From contig DATKQY010000027.1 in assembly GCA_035532475.1 (NCBI GenBank), positions 1 through 64,000 on the forward strand: DNA of 64,000 bases, given 5' to 3'. Of the stretch, positions 15,521 to 25,990 are shown in pieces; the first letter of the stretch is position 1; every line of letters starts with the position of its first letter. A program made the translations under genes and the position numbers. The DNA is from DATKQY01 sp035532475. GTDB lineage: Bacteria; Actinomycetota; Acidimicrobiia; Acidimicrobiales; Bog-793. Below the pieces are notes generated by a model. The model was not told the origin of the DNA and made no database searches. It saw nothing but the letters and a program-made list of their open reading frames with translations.

Positions 15521-16000
15521 TCAGTTGTGCAGTTGCCGCAGGAGGTCTGCGATCACCGAGACGTTGCCGCCGGTCCGTTCCCACTCGTCGCCGACCGGTC
15601 CATGGTCGACCAGCCCGAAGGCGTCCGGCTCGAGACCCAGGGACTCGGCCGCAGCCGACGCCAGCGGCATCGGCTCCACCTCCTCGCCGTACGCGGCGAA
15701 GACCTCGAGCCCGTCCCACAGGTCGTCGAGCGCCGCCGGCGGGTTCGCGCCGGTTCCCAGCGCCAGGGCTACCGCGGAGAACACCTCGTATGTGCCCACC
15801 CCGCCAGGCCTGCGGTACCCCGCGACCGGGTGCAGGCGCCATTCGAGTGTCATCCCCCCGGGGCCGTCCTCACGCAGCCACACCTGGGACCCGTTCACGT
15901 ACGCGTCGACGGGCTCGCCGAAGCGGTCGTCGAGGGCGACGATCACCTCGGGCCGGGCGCGCCACACGGCGGTCGCCACCAGCCGTGGTCGGGCCGCCAA
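15521..16000 (-). CDS. conserved hypothetical protein, 159 aa
   Basis: Begins at a TTG (16000), three bases after the PAC2 gene stop, so it is probably cotranscribed with it. Seen: RPRLVATAVWRARPEVIVAL at the start, VDAYVNGSQVWLREDGPGG, then an acidic C-terminal half ending in NVSVIADLLRQLHN. It is soluble, with no recognisable catalytic motif. The tandem arrangement with a PAC2 protein suggests a shared role, possibly in protein-quality control or assembly, but this rests on position only. Confidence 0.6.
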   Translation of the reverse strand: MAARPRLVATAVWRARPEVIVALDDRFGEPVDAYVNGSQVWLREDGPGGMTLEWRLHPVAGYRRPGGVGTYEVFSAVALALGTGANPPAALDDLWDGLEVFAAYGEEVEPMPLASAAAESLGLEPDAFGLVDHGPVGDEWERTGGNVSVIADLLRQLHN

Positions 16001-16003
16001 AGC

Positions 16004-16891
16004 TCAGCCTTCGTGACGGTGGTCGCGAAGGAACCGTTCCACCTCGGCTGCCAGCTCGTCGATGTTGCCGAGCCGCAAAGGGTCGGACACCCCGACCGGA
16101 TCCTCCAGCAGCGACCCCGTGTCCTCCGCCTCCTCCAGCTGCGCCACGTAGGCCGAGGCCTCCTCGTCGTCGGCGACGCGCTCGCTCACCTGGCGCTCGT
16201 ACTCGTCGGCTGCTTCCCGAAGCTCGCCTGCGTCGACCGGAGCCCCGAAGAGTGCAGCCGACCGCTCGACCAGGGCCAGTGCCGCCTTCGGCGAAGGCAG
16301 CTGGTGAACGTAGTGCGGCACGGCCGCCCAAAACGACGCCGCCGGTATCCCGGCCTCCCTCAGCGCGCTGTGGAGCGCCCCGACGATCCCCGTCGGACCT
16401 TCGTACGACGGAGCGGAGAGCCCGAGGCGCGACGCCAGGTCGCTGTCGTCGGTCGTCCCCGAGACCCTCACGGGCCGGGTGTGGGGGACGTCGGCGAGGA
16501 GCGCCCCGAGGATGACTGCCATCTCGGCGCCGACCTCCCTGGCGGCGGCCACCACCGTCGAGCAGAACGTCTTCCACCTCAACTGCGGCTCCACCCCTCT
16601 CATCAGCACGAGGTCGTGCCCGCCGTCCGGGAGCGTCGCCGCCAGCAGCTCGATGTCCGGCCAGTCGATCCGCCTCAGGCCATCTGAGCCCAACCTCACC
16701 TGCGGCCGGGTCACGGTGAAGTCGTAGAACTCCTCGGCGTCGATGGTCGCCACCCGCTCGGCATCCCAGGACCGGGCGAGGTAGTCGAGCGCGATGGTGG
16801 ATGCGTCGCCGGCGTCGTTCCAGCCCTCGAATGCCACGATGAACAGCGGGCGGCGCAACTCCGGACGGCGCTCCCAGTGGAGTGACTCCAT
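16004..16891 (-). CDS. PAC2 family protein
   Basis: The 295-residue protein begins MESLHWERRPELRRPLFIVA and has the PAC2 signature EGWNDAGDASTIAL, then AEEFYDFTVTRPQVRL, LMRGVEPQLRWKTFC and GALLADVPHTRP, in the order seen in actinobacterial homologues. Eukaryotic and archaeal PAC2 proteins assist proteasome assembly; in actinobacteria the role is unsettled, although many of these organisms have proteasomes. The acidic C-terminus (about residues 240-295) is predicted helical. Divergent from lhr with a 65-base gap. Confidence 0.88.
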   Translation of the reverse strand: MESLHWERRPELRRPLFIVAFEGWNDAGDASTIALDYLARSWDAERVATIDAEEFYDFTVTRPQVRLGSDGLRRIDWPDIELLAATLPDGGHDLVLMRGVEPQLRWKTFCSTVVAAAREVGAEMAVILGALLADVPHTRPVRVSGTTDDSDLASRLGLSAPSYEGPTGIVGALHSALREAGIPAASFWAAVPHYVHQLPSPKAALALVERSAALFGAPVDAGELREAADEYERQVSERVADDEEASAYVAQLEEAEDTGSLLEDPVGVSDPLRLGNIDELAAEVERFLRDHRHEG

Positions 16892-16956
16892 CTCCCGACC
16901 GTACCCCCGGACACCCGCGTTGCCGGGTCGTCACTGGACGATCGTACGCTGGCCCG

Positions 16957-19900
16957 GTGGAATTCTCCCCGGCGACGCGAGCCTGGTTCGACTCCGCGTT
17001 CGCGGGTCCGACCGAGGCACAGACTCGCGGTTGGGAGGCGATCGGGCGGGGTGACCACACGCTCGTGCTCGCCCCGACCGGTTCGGGCAAGACGCTCGCC
17101 GCGTTCCTTTGGGCCCTGGACCGGTTGCTCACGGGAGGCGCTGGGAACGGCTGCAAGGTCCTCTACATAAGCCCTCTCAAAGCGCTCACCTACGACGTGG
17201 CTCGCAACCTGCGAGCCCCGCTGACGGGCATCGCGCAGGAGGCCGCGCGGATGGGGACAGAGCTTCCCGAGATCCGTGTCGCGACGAGGACAGGTGACAC
17301 GCCGGCGGAGGACCGCCGTGCGATGGCGAAGAAGCCGCCGGACATCCTCATCACCACGCCGGAGTCGTTGTTCCTGCTGCTGACGTCGCAGGCGGCGTCC
17401 ATCCTCGCCGGCGTCGAGCACGTGATCGTCGACGAGATCCACGCGGTCGCGTCTACCAAGCGGGGGACTCACCTCGCGCTCTCGCTCGAGCGGCTGGAGG
17501 AGATCACAGAGCGCGCTCCCCAAAGGATCGGCCTTTCCGCGACGCAACGGCCACTCGAGGAGCTGGCGCGGTTCCTCGGCGGCCAGGAGCCAGTCGCCGG
17601 CGGTGAGCCGGGTGCGATGCGGCCACGTCCGGTGACGATTGTCGATGCCGGTGTCCGCAAGCCTCTCGAGCTTTCGATCGTCGTGCCGGTGGAGGACATG
17701 GGCGAACTGGGCCGCCCTGTGCCGCCTGCGGTCGAAGACGGAGGCGACCTCGTCTTGCGCCCGGCAACCGAGGCGGAGGGCTCGTCGGTGGAGGGGCGCT
17801 CGTCGATCTGGCCGGCCATCTACCCGAAGATCCTCGAACTGATCCGTGGCCACCGCTCCACGATCATCTTCGTCAACTCCCGCCGCCTCGCCGAACGCCT
17901 CGCTGCCCGGCTCAACGAGTTGGCCTTCGAAGACACGACCTACACGTCCGGCGGCGAGGCCCTCATGGCCTCGGGTGCACCGACAGAGCTGGTCCGGGCC
18001 CACCACGGGTCCATCGCCCGTGAGCAACGACTCGAGATAGAGGACGCCCTCAAAGCCGGCCGCCTACCGGCGCTGGTCGCGACATCGAGCCTCGAGCTCG
18101 GGATCGACATGGGCGCGGTCGACCTTGTCATACAGGTGGAAGCCCCGACGTCGGTCTCCTCGGGTCTGCAGCGGATCGGCCGGGCCGGCCACCAGGTCGG
18201 GGAGCCGTCGAAGGGCCGTCTTTTCCCGAAGTTCCGCCATGACCTGCTCGTCGCTTCGGTGGTCTCGGAGCGGATGCAGGCCGGCTTGGTCGAGCAGACC
18301 ATCGTCCCCCGCAACCCACTCGACGTGCTCGCGCAGCAGGTCGTTGCGACGGTCGCCGCCGCGGACGGGACGGTGGAGGTCGAGACGGTCGCGGCGATGG
18401 CGCGGCGTTCCTACCCGTATGCAGACCTGCCGGCAGACGGGCTCGACGGCGTCCTCGACATGCTCGCCGGGCGCTACCCGAGCGACGAGTTCGCCGAGCT
18501 GCGCCCCCGGCTGGTCTGGGACCGCTCCGCCGGGACACTCACGGCACGCCCCGGGGCCAAGATGCTCGCTGTCACGTCCGGCGGGACCATCCCCGACCGC
18601 GGCTTGTACGGCGTCTTCACCCCTGAAGGCAGCCGCGTCGGCGAGCTCGACGAGGAGATGGTGTACGAGAGCCGGGTCGGCGAGACATTCCTGCTCGGCG
18701 CGACCACGTGGCGGATACAGGACATCACCCGCGACCGGGTGGTGGTCACCCCCGCGCCGGGTGTGCCGGGCAGGATGCCTTTCTGGCACGGGGACGCGGT
18801 CGGACGCCCGTACGAGCTCGGCGCGGCCATCGGGGAGTTCACCCGCACCCTGACCGCGCGCAGCGACGACGAGCTGGCGGGCGCCTGCGGGCTCGACCCG
18901 CTCGCGATCTCCAACCTGCGCGCGTACGTGGAGGAAGAGCGCGAGGCCACCGGCGGTTTGCTGCCAACCGACCGCCAGATCGTCGTCGAGCGCTTCCGCG
19001 ACGAGCTGGGCGACTGGCGCATCGCAATCCTGTCGCCGTTCGGGGCGCGGGTGCACGCGCCTTGGGGGCTCGCGATCGAGACGCGGCTGCGCCGGCAGAT
19101 GGACGTCGAGGTCCAGGCGATCTGGAGTGACGACGGGATCATCGTCCGCCTGCCCGAGGCCGAGGAGGCGCCTGCGGTCGACGCCGTGCTCGTCGACCCC
19201 GACGAGCTGGAGGAGCTCGTCGTCGACGCGGTCGGAGACTCGGCTTTGTTCGCGGCGCGCTTCAGGGAGAACGCTGCGCGGGCTCTGCTGCTTCCGCGCC
19301 GCCGGCCGGGATCCCGCACCCCGCTCTGGCAGCTGCGCCAACGCGCAGCGGACCTGCTCGGGGTGGCGTCGAAGTACGGGTCGTTTCCGGTACTGCTCGA
19401 GACCTACCGGGAGTGCCTGCGAGACGTTTTCGACCTGCCGGCGCTGACCGGCCTGCTCCGTGACATCCAGGCGCGGCGTGTTCGCGTCGCCGAGGTCGAG
19501 CTGCCCGAACCGTCGCCCTTCGCCAGCGGCCTCGTCTACTCGTACGTCGCGCAGTTCATGTACGAGGGCGACGCTCCGCTGGCTGAGAGACGGGCGCAGG
19601 CTCTGACGCTGGACCGGCGGATGCTCGCGCAACTTCTCGGCACCGACGAGTTGCGAGAGCTGATCGACGGCGGCGTGCTGGAGGAGCTGGAGGCGGAGCT
19701 TCAGGGGCTGGCTCCGGACCGCCAGGCGTCGAGCGTGGAAGGAGCGGCGGATCTGCTGCGCCGTCTGGGTGACCTGAGCCGGCCGGAGCTGTTCGCCCGG
19801 TGCACGGTCGGTCTGGGGGACGAGGCATGGGAGGCGCTTTCCGCCAGCCGGCGCGGCGCCGTCGTCAGGGTCGCCGGCGAGGAGCGGATGATCCTGGCCG

Positions 19901-21498
19901 AGGACGCCGGCCGGTACCGGGACGCCCTGGGAGTGGTCCCGCCCCCGGGGCTGCCTCAACCGTTCCTCGAGCCGGTCCCCGACGCTCTCGTTCAGCTGGT
20001 GCGCAGGTGGGCCCGGACGCATGGGCCGTTCGTCGCCGCCGAGCCGGCGGCCCGGTTCGGGGCGGGCGTGGACCCTGTTCTCGCAGTGCTGGCACGGCTC
20101 GAGGTGGAGGGGCGCGTGTCGCGGGGAGCCTTCCGCCCCGGCAGGAGCGGCCGCGACGAGTGGTGTGACGCGGACGTCCTTCGGATTCTGCGCCAGAGAT
20201 CGTTGGCCGCGCTGCGCAAGGAGGTGGAGCCGGCGGAGGTCGAGGCGCTGGGTCGTTTTCTGCCGGCGTGGCACGGGATCGCACCGGTGGGCGTCGACCC
20301 GCCGGCGGGTGGGCTCGACCGCTTGTACGAGGTGATCGTCCAGTTGGAAGGGGTCACGATCCCAGCGAGCGTTCTGGAGGCGGACGTGCTCGCCCCGCGC
20401 GTCCGCGGCTACGACCCCCGGATGCTCGATGAGCTCGTAGGCGCCGGGGAGGTCATGTGGGTGGGGGCCGGGTCGCTCGCCCGTGACGACGGCCGGGTCG
20501 TGCTGGTACGCCGCGACGCCGCAGGTCTGCTGCTCCCCCGGCTCGGTCTGGCGAGATCCCCGGGTTCGGATGCAGAGCTGTCGGGACCGGTCCACGACCG
20601 GATCCGGTCCGTTCTGGCGGAGCGGGGTGCCTGCTTCTTCAGGGAGCTCGGCGGCGTGTCGGTCGCTGACCGGGATCTGGTCGAGGCGCTGTGGGACCTT
20701 GTATGGGCCGGCGAGGTGACCTGCGACGGGATGGCCGCGCTTCGCGCCACCGTCGGCTCCTCCCGGCCGAGGCGCACGGTGGCTGCCGGCGCCTTGCGCT
20801 CCCGCGCCCGAGCGGGCTCGATCAGGGCTCTGGGGCCACCACGAGGGCAGGGGCGGTGGGCATTGCTCACCCGCGAGACCGGCCTCGCGGGTGACGGCGC
20901 CGGAGCGTCGGCCCAGGCGGGTGTCGCGCTCGCCGGTGCGCTCCTCGAACGCCACGGCGTGCTCACCCGCGACGCGGTTCGTGCCGAGTCGGTACCGGGC
21001 GGCTTCGCCGGCGTGTATCCCGTCTTGAAGGCGATGGAGGAGTCGGGGCGGGTCCGGCGGGGATATTTCGTCGCCGGCATGGGCGGCGCGCAGTTCGCCC
21101 TTCCCGGTGCAGTGGACAGGTTGCGGGCCGAGCGCGGAGACGGTCGCCCGGCCGCTTCCGGTGCCTCGGTGACCGTGCTTGCCGCCACGGATCCGGCCAA
21201 CGTCTTCGGCATGGCGGTCCCTTGGCCGGTGAAGGGGCCGGCGCGGGTGGCGGGCGCCTACGTCGTGCTGGTCGACGGTGCCGTGAGCGCGTACATCGAA
21301 AGAGGCGGCAGGGGGATCGTCGCACTGCGCGACTGTGACGGGTCGTGGGAGGAAGCCGCGGTCGGCGCGCTCGCGCACCTGGTCGCGCAGGGCCGGTGGC
21401 GGCGGTTGGCGCTTCAGCGTTTCCCGGAGGAGATGACGGAGGCGTTGCGCGGCGCGGGGTTCGTGCCCACACCCAAGGGACTCGTCCGCTACGGCTGA
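16957..21498 (+). CDS. lhr: large Lhr-type SF2 ATP-dependent helicase
   Basis: Very long DNA-repair helicase of 1513 residues, the full-length actinobacterial or E. coli Lhr form. Seen: motif I LAPTGSGKT, motif Ia/Ib YISPLKALTYDVARNL, motif II VDEIHAV (DEIH), motif III LSATQRP, then the second RecA domain with TIIFVNSRRLAERLAARL, LVATSSLELGIDMG and QRIGRAGHQ. These are followed by a winged-helix region and a long C-terminal half found only in Lhr. Lhr translocates 3'-5' on ssDNA and unwinds RNA:DNA hybrids; in mycobacteria it belongs to a DNA-damage regulon. The GTG at 16957 directly precedes the first homologous residues; an upstream start at 16882 would overlap the divergent PAC2 start. Confidence 0.95.
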   Translation: MEFSPATRAWFDSAFAGPTEAQTRGWEAIGRGDHTLVLAPTGSGKTLAAFLWALDRLLTGGAGNGCKVLYISPLKALTYDVARNLRAPLTGIAQEAARMGTELPEIRVATRTGDTPAEDRRAMAKKPPDILITTPESLFLLLTSQAASILAGVEHVIVDEIHAVASTKRGTHLALSLERLEEITERAPQRIGLSATQRPLEELARFLGGQEPVAGGEPGAMRPRPVTIVDAGVRKPLELSIVVPVEDMGELGRPVPPAVEDGGDLVLRPATEAEGSSVEGRSSIWPAIYPKILELIRGHRSTIIFVNSRRLAERLAARLNELAFEDTTYTSGGEALMASGAPTELVRAHHGSIAREQRLEIEDALKAGRLPALVATSSLELGIDMGAVDLVIQVEAPTSVSSGLQRIGRAGHQVGEPSKGRLFPKFRHDLLVASVVSERMQAGLVEQTIVPRNPLDVLAQQVVATVAAADGTVEVETVAAMARRSYPYADLPADGLDGVLDMLAGRYPSDEFAELRPRLVWDRSAGTLTARPGAKMLAVTSGGTIPDRGLYGVFTPEGSRVGELDEEMVYESRVGETFLLGATTWRIQDITRDRVVVTPAPGVPGRMPFWHGDAVGRPYELGAAIGEFTRTLTARSDDELAGACGLDPLAISNLRAYVEEEREATGGLLPTDRQIVVERFRDELGDWRIAILSPFGARVHAPWGLAIETRLRRQMDVEVQAIWSDDGIIVRLPEAEEAPAVDAVLVDPDELEELVVDAVGDSALFAARFRENAARALLLPRRRPGSRTPLWQLRQRAADLLGVASKYGSFPVLLETYRECLRDVFDLPALTGLLRDIQARRVRVAEVELPEPSPFASGLVYSYVAQFMYEGDAPLAERRAQALTLDRRMLAQLLGTDELRELIDGGVLEELEAELQGLAPDRQASSVEGAADLLRRLGDLSRPELFARCTVGLGDEAWEALSASRRGAVVRVAGEERMILAEDAGRYRDALGVVPPPGLPQPFLEPVPDALVQLVRRWARTHGPFVAAEPAARFGAGVDPVLAVLARLEVEGRVSRGAFRPGRSGRDEWCDADVLRILRQRSLAALRKEVEPAEVEALGRFLPAWHGIAPVGVDPPAGGLDRLYEVIVQLEGVTIPASVLEADVLAPRVRGYDPRMLDELVGAGEVMWVGAGSLARDDGRVVLVRRDAAGLLLPRLGLARSPGSDAELSGPVHDRIRSVLAERGACFFRELGGVSVADRDLVEALWDLVWAGEVTCDGMAALRATVGSSRPRRTVAAGALRSRARAGSIRALGPPRGQGRWALLTRETGLAGDGAGASAQAGVALAGALLERHGVLTRDAVRAESVPGGFAGVYPVLKAMEESGRVRRGYFVAGMGGAQFALPGAVDRLRAERGDGRPAASGASVTVLAATDPANVFGMAVPWPVKGPARVAGAYVVLVDGAVSAYIERGGRGIVALRDCDGSWEEAAVGALAHLVAQGRWRRLALQRFPEEMTEALRGAGFVPTPKGLVRYG

Positions 21499-21500
21499 AC

Positions 21501-21540
21501 AACGCTGCTCAGCAGCGTTCTTCAGCGCCCGTCAATGGCG
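21501..21540. terminator. 3' hairpin after lhr, member of a small repeat pair
   Basis: AACGCTGCTCAGCAGCGTT at 21501-21519 is a perfect palindrome around one base, followed by TCTTC and a second hairpin GCGCC/GGCGC. The stretch 21503-21533 resembles 40827-40857 (about 26 of 31 bases), also located just after a gene end. It may terminate lhr transcription without a classical T-run. Confidence 0.55.
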
Positions 21541-21608
21541 CGAGCCTCTTTGAGCCCACGGGGGACGGGCGCGAGCCACACGTGGCGCCACGCGTAGCCT
21601 GAGCGGTC

Positions 21609-22871
21609 GTGGGCCGCCGTCTTCTTGTCGATCTCGGCCCGCTCCGCCGTTCGCGCGACTTCGGGATCCTCTTCTCCGGGCAGCTGGTGTCGACGCTCGG
21701 GACCCAGCTCACCGTCGTTGCGGTGCCGTACCAGGTCTACCGGATGACCCACTCGTCGCTGGACGTCGGGCTGATCAGCCTGACCCAGCTTGGCCCGCTG
21801 CTGCTCTTTTCGCTGATCGGCGGTTCCGTCGCCGACAGCCACGACCGCCGGCGCGTGCTCATGGTGACCGAACTGCTGATGGCGACGACGAGCACCGGGC
21901 TCGCCATCAACGGGTCGGTCACTCGCCCGGCCCTGTGGCCTCTGTTCGCGCTCTCGGCGGCGTCGGGAGGACTCGCTGGCTTCGACCGGCCTGCGTTCAA
22001 CGCGTCGATCCCTCGCATGCTCCCTACCGGTGAGCTGGCGGCCGGCTACGCACTGTGGCAGGTACAGCTCCAGGTGGGCATCCTGGTGGGCCCCGCGCTT
22101 GCCGGTGTGCTGCTCTCGGGCGCGGGGCTGGCCACCGTGTACTGGATCGATGTGGCGACGTTCGTCGTGTCCTTTGCGACCGTGGTGGCGCTGCGCCCCC
22201 AGCCTCCGCTCGAGGACGCCGGACGCCCCGGGCTGAGGTCGGTCGCCGAGGGGTTGCGCTACCTGAAGGGCCGGCAGCTCATCCAGGGCATCTACCTGCT
22301 CGACATCGACGCGATGGTCTTCGGGATGCCCCGCGCTCTGTTCCCCGCGCTGGGGCTCGGGCTCTTCCACGGAGGCGCACGGGCAGTCGGATTCCTCTAC
22401 GCGGCGCCTGGCGCCGGCGCTCTGGTCGGCGCTCTCACGACGGGCTGGGTGAGCGCGGTGCGCCGGCAGGGCACGGCCGTGATCGTGTGCGTGATCGCGT
22501 GGGGCGCGGCGATCACAGTCTTCGGGCTGGTTGACGTCCTGTGGATCGCCCTGCTGCTTCTCGCTCTGGCCGGGTGGGCGGACGTGGTTTCCGCTGTGTT
22601 CAGGAACACGATCTTGCAGACGGCCATCCCCGACGCCCTGCGAGGGCGGCTCTCGGCGGTGCAGATAGCGGTGGTGCAAGGAGGCCCGCGTCTCGGCGAT
22701 CTCGAGTCGGGGGGCGTCGCCCAGGCGCTAGGAGTCCGGTTCTCCGTTGTCTCGGGGGGGATCGCGTGCGTGGTCGGGGCCGTTCTGCTCGCGGTCGCGC
22801 TCCCGGGCTTCCGGGCACACGACGCGAGCGCGACCGGTGAACCGCACCACAGCGCCGGCGCAGTGGGCTGA
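21609..22871 (+). CDS. MFS transporter (EntS-like drug/siderophore exporter family)
   Basis: 420 residues with about 12 hydrophobic segments. Seen: LRRSRDFGILFSGQLVSTLG at the N-terminus, the loop 2-3 motif GGSVADSHDRRRVLM (MFS motif A), and GGLAGFDRPAFNASIPRML. This pattern is typical of the MFS_3/EntS group, which exports enterobactin-like compounds or drugs; the substrate cannot be read. Start GTG 21609. No siderophore or antibiotic genes are nearby, so the export role is by family only. Plus-strand genes for a GNAT enzyme and an SDR follow. Confidence 0.85.
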   Translation: MGRRLLVDLGPLRRSRDFGILFSGQLVSTLGTQLTVVAVPYQVYRMTHSSLDVGLISLTQLGPLLLFSLIGGSVADSHDRRRVLMVTELLMATTSTGLAINGSVTRPALWPLFALSAASGGLAGFDRPAFNASIPRMLPTGELAAGYALWQVQLQVGILVGPALAGVLLSGAGLATVYWIDVATFVVSFATVVALRPQPPLEDAGRPGLRSVAEGLRYLKGRQLIQGIYLLDIDAMVFGMPRALFPALGLGLFHGGARAVGFLYAAPGAGALVGALTTGWVSAVRRQGTAVIVCVIAWGAAITVFGLVDVLWIALLLLALAGWADVVSAVFRNTILQTAIPDALRGRLSAVQIAVVQGGPRLGDLESGGVAQALGVRFSVVSGGIACVVGAVLLAVALPGFRAHDASATGEPHHSAGAVG

Positions 22872-22927
22872 ATGGGCCAGCCCCCGGGACGGCTCAGTTG
22901 AGGGGCAGCCGCTACGCTCCGGCGCCG

Positions 22928-23371
22928 ATGCTCGTGATCGAAGAAGCCACCGAGGCGGACGGCGAGGTCGTCGAGGCGATAGCGCGCCTGTTGCCGCTCC
23001 TGTCGAAGTCAGCGCCGGCTCCGACACGGGGGCAGGTGTCCGAGGTCATCGACTCGCCGGCGACGACGCTGTTCATCGCGAGGGACGGTTCCGGCGGGCC
23101 GATCATCGGCACCTTGACCCTTGCAGTCTTCAGGATCCCGACCGCGGTTCGTGCATGGATCGAGGACGTGATCGTCGCGGAGGAAGCGCGAGGGAAAGGT
23201 TGCGGCGAGGCGCTCACGGTGGCGGCCATCGAAGCCGCGCGGGCGGCCGGGGCGAAGACGGTCGAGCTCACGTCGCGCCCGTCGCGCGAGGCTGCGAACC
23301 GGCTCTACCGGCGCATCGGGTTCGTAGAGAGGGAGACCAACGTGTACCGCTACGAGGTGACCCAACCGTGA
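22928..23371 (+). CDS. GNAT family N-acetyltransferase
   Basis: 147 residues from ATG 22928. Seen: the central ARDGSGGPIIGTLTLAVFRI strand pair and the acetyl-CoA loop IVAEEARGKGCGEALTVAAI (RGKGCG corresponds to the R/QxxGxG/A motif), with a C-terminal NRLYRRIGFVERETNVYRYE, a form common in small amino-acid or amine acetyltransferases. The substrate is unknown. The stop overlaps the GTG start of the following SDR gene by four bases, indicating coupled translation. Confidence 0.88.
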   Translation: MLVIEEATEADGEVVEAIARLLPLLSKSAPAPTRGQVSEVIDSPATTLFIARDGSGGPIIGTLTLAVFRIPTAVRAWIEDVIVAEEARGKGCGEALTVAAIEAARAAGAKTVELTSRPSREAANRLYRRIGFVERETNVYRYEVTQP

Positions 23372-24108
23372 GCGAGCGCTTGGAAGGGCGTGTCGCTCTC
23401 GTCACCGGATCGAGCAGCGGCATCGGCGCCGAGGTGGCCAGGGTGCTCGCGGCCGAAGGGGCGAAGGTCGTCGTGAACTCGAAGTCATCCGTCGAAGCCG
23501 GAGAAGCCGTGGCAAGGGATATCGGCGGCGTGTACCGGCAGGCGGATGTCTCCGATCCCGAGGCGGCCCGCTATCTCATCGGATCGATCGCCGCCGAGTT
23601 CGGCCGTTTCGACATTCTTGTCAACAACGCCGGCACCACCCGCGTCATCCCCCACGCCGATCTCGAAGCCGCGACGCCGGAGATCTGGGCGCACATATAC
23701 GCGACGAACGTCATCGCGCCGTTCGTCCTCACGACCGCTGCCCGGCCGCATCTGGCCGCGGCGCCGGCCGGCGGTGTCGTGATCAACATCGGGTCCCTCG
23801 CCGGTGTCCGCCCCACCGGGTCGTCGATCCCCTACGCGGCGAGCAAGGCGGCTCTGCACCACCAGACGCGTTTGCTGGCCGCGGTGCTCGGACCGGAGAT
23901 CCGGGTGAACGCCGTGGCCCCCGGCCTGGTCGAGACCCCGTGGACGGCAGACTGGCACGACGTGCACGCCGGCATCGCGGCGATCGTCCCGATGCGACGG
24001 GTGGCCAAGCCGGCGGACGTTGCCCACCTGGTGCTGGCGCAGGTGACCTCGACACTGGTGACCGGCGAGGTATGGGTTGTCGACAGCGGGTTGCAGGTGA
24101 TCCGCTAG
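23368..24108 (+). CDS. SDR family NAD(P)-dependent oxidoreductase
   Basis: Classical short-chain dehydrogenase of 246 residues: coenzyme loop TGSSSGIGAEVARVLA, NNAG at the end of strand 4 (LVNNAGTTRV), catalytic Ser in INIGSLAGV, and YAASK for the Tyr-Lys pair. The C-terminal part VNAVAPGLVETPW is also typical. It resembles FabG-like 3-oxoacyl reductases, but the substrate cannot be assigned. Start GTG 23368 overlaps the acetyltransferase stop. Confidence 0.9.
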   Translation: MSERLEGRVALVTGSSSGIGAEVARVLAAEGAKVVVNSKSSVEAGEAVARDIGGVYRQADVSDPEAARYLIGSIAAEFGRFDILVNNAGTTRVIPHADLEAATPEIWAHIYATNVIAPFVLTTAARPHLAAAPAGGVVINIGSLAGVRPTGSSIPYAASKAALHHQTRLLAAVLGPEIRVNAVAPGLVETPWTADWHDVHAGIAAIVPMRRVAKPADVAHLVLAQVTSTLVTGEVWVVDSGLQVIR

Positions 24109-24205
24109 GCGGCCCAGCTTCGCCGTTCCCTGTCCCCTCAAGGCGCGTCGGGAGCGGGGAGAGTGGACAGAGAACGCTCCTCTCGGCCCTCCGGGCTCCC
24201 GACGT

Positions 24206-24271
24206 TCGACCAGCCTCGACCAGCCTCGACCAGCCTCGACCGGCCTCGACCGGCCTCGACCGGCCGCGACC
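24206..24271. repeat. period-10 tandem repeat (CTCGACCAGC / CTCGACCGGC)
   Basis: Six and a half consecutive decamers: three with CCAGC, then three with CCGGC, the last degenerate (CCGCGACC). The period equals one turn of B-DNA. It lies between convergent SDR and chorismate mutase stops and ends exactly at the latter's stop codon. The remainder of 24109-24205 holds no gene I can support. Confidence 0.9.
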
Positions 24272-24573
24272 TAGGTATCGGGGCCGAGCTCCTCCACCTC
24301 GAGGAGGGTGAACCCGTCGATGATGGTTCGCAGCACCTGCTGGGCGACCCGAGGGTCCACGCCGGCGTCCTCGGCGACTTCCGCGATGCGGGCGATCATC
24401 CGGTCCTCGCGCCCGCGGTCCACGACGGGCATATGGTTCGCGCGCTTGTAGCGCACCACGCCGTCGACGAGGCGGGCCCGCTCGGCGAGCAATCCGATCA
24501 GCCGGCGATCGACGTCGTCGATCTGCCGGCGGATGTCCTCGAGGTCGGGGATGCCCCCCTGCGCATCGGTCAT
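24271..24573 (-). CDS. aroQ: chorismate mutase, AroQ type
   Basis: About 100 residues, all helical, starting MTDAQGGIPDLEDIRRQIDD and continuing VDRRLIGLLAERARLVDGV, YKRANHMPVVDRGREDRMI and VLRTIIDGFTLLE, the AroQ pattern with the Arg, Lys and Glu residues that bind chorismate. It converts chorismate to prephenate for Phe and Tyr. It may be an AroQ-delta form activated by DAHP synthase as in mycobacteria (inferred). Start ATG 24573; a longer start at 24660 is rejected because the extension is low-quality and overlaps the citrate synthase promoter region. Confidence 0.85.
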   Translation of the reverse strand: MTDAQGGIPDLEDIRRQIDDVDRRLIGLLAERARLVDGVVRYKRANHMPVVDRGREDRMIARIAEVAEDAGVDPRVAQQVLRTIIDGFTLLEVEELGPDT

Positions 24574-24684
24574 CTGAGCATCATGCCGCAGGCGACACCC
24601 ACCGCACCGCCTTGGGGGCTTCTGGCTTGCCGGGGGTAGCATGCTCAGGCACGAAGACATGACGATCCGCCCTTAGGGGGAGCA

Positions 24685-25968
<1,284 letters not shown>

Positions 25969-25990
25969 AGAGGTCCTGCGGAGGACCTCT
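25969..25990. terminator. bidirectional hairpin between gltA and tesB
   Basis: AGAGGTCCT-GCGG-AGGACCTCT is a perfect nine-base stem with a four-base loop, directly between the two convergent stop codons. It lacks a long T-run, but the position suggests termination for both strands. Confidence 0.7.

Noticed and set aside
18064..21378. 1104-codon open frame on the minus strand across lhr
   Set aside because: Mirror frame of a GC-rich gene; no recognisable domains, biased to Arg/Pro/Asp, while the plus strand carries complete Lhr motifs.
24206..24271. CRISPR array
   Set aside because: Decamers are contiguous with no spacers.
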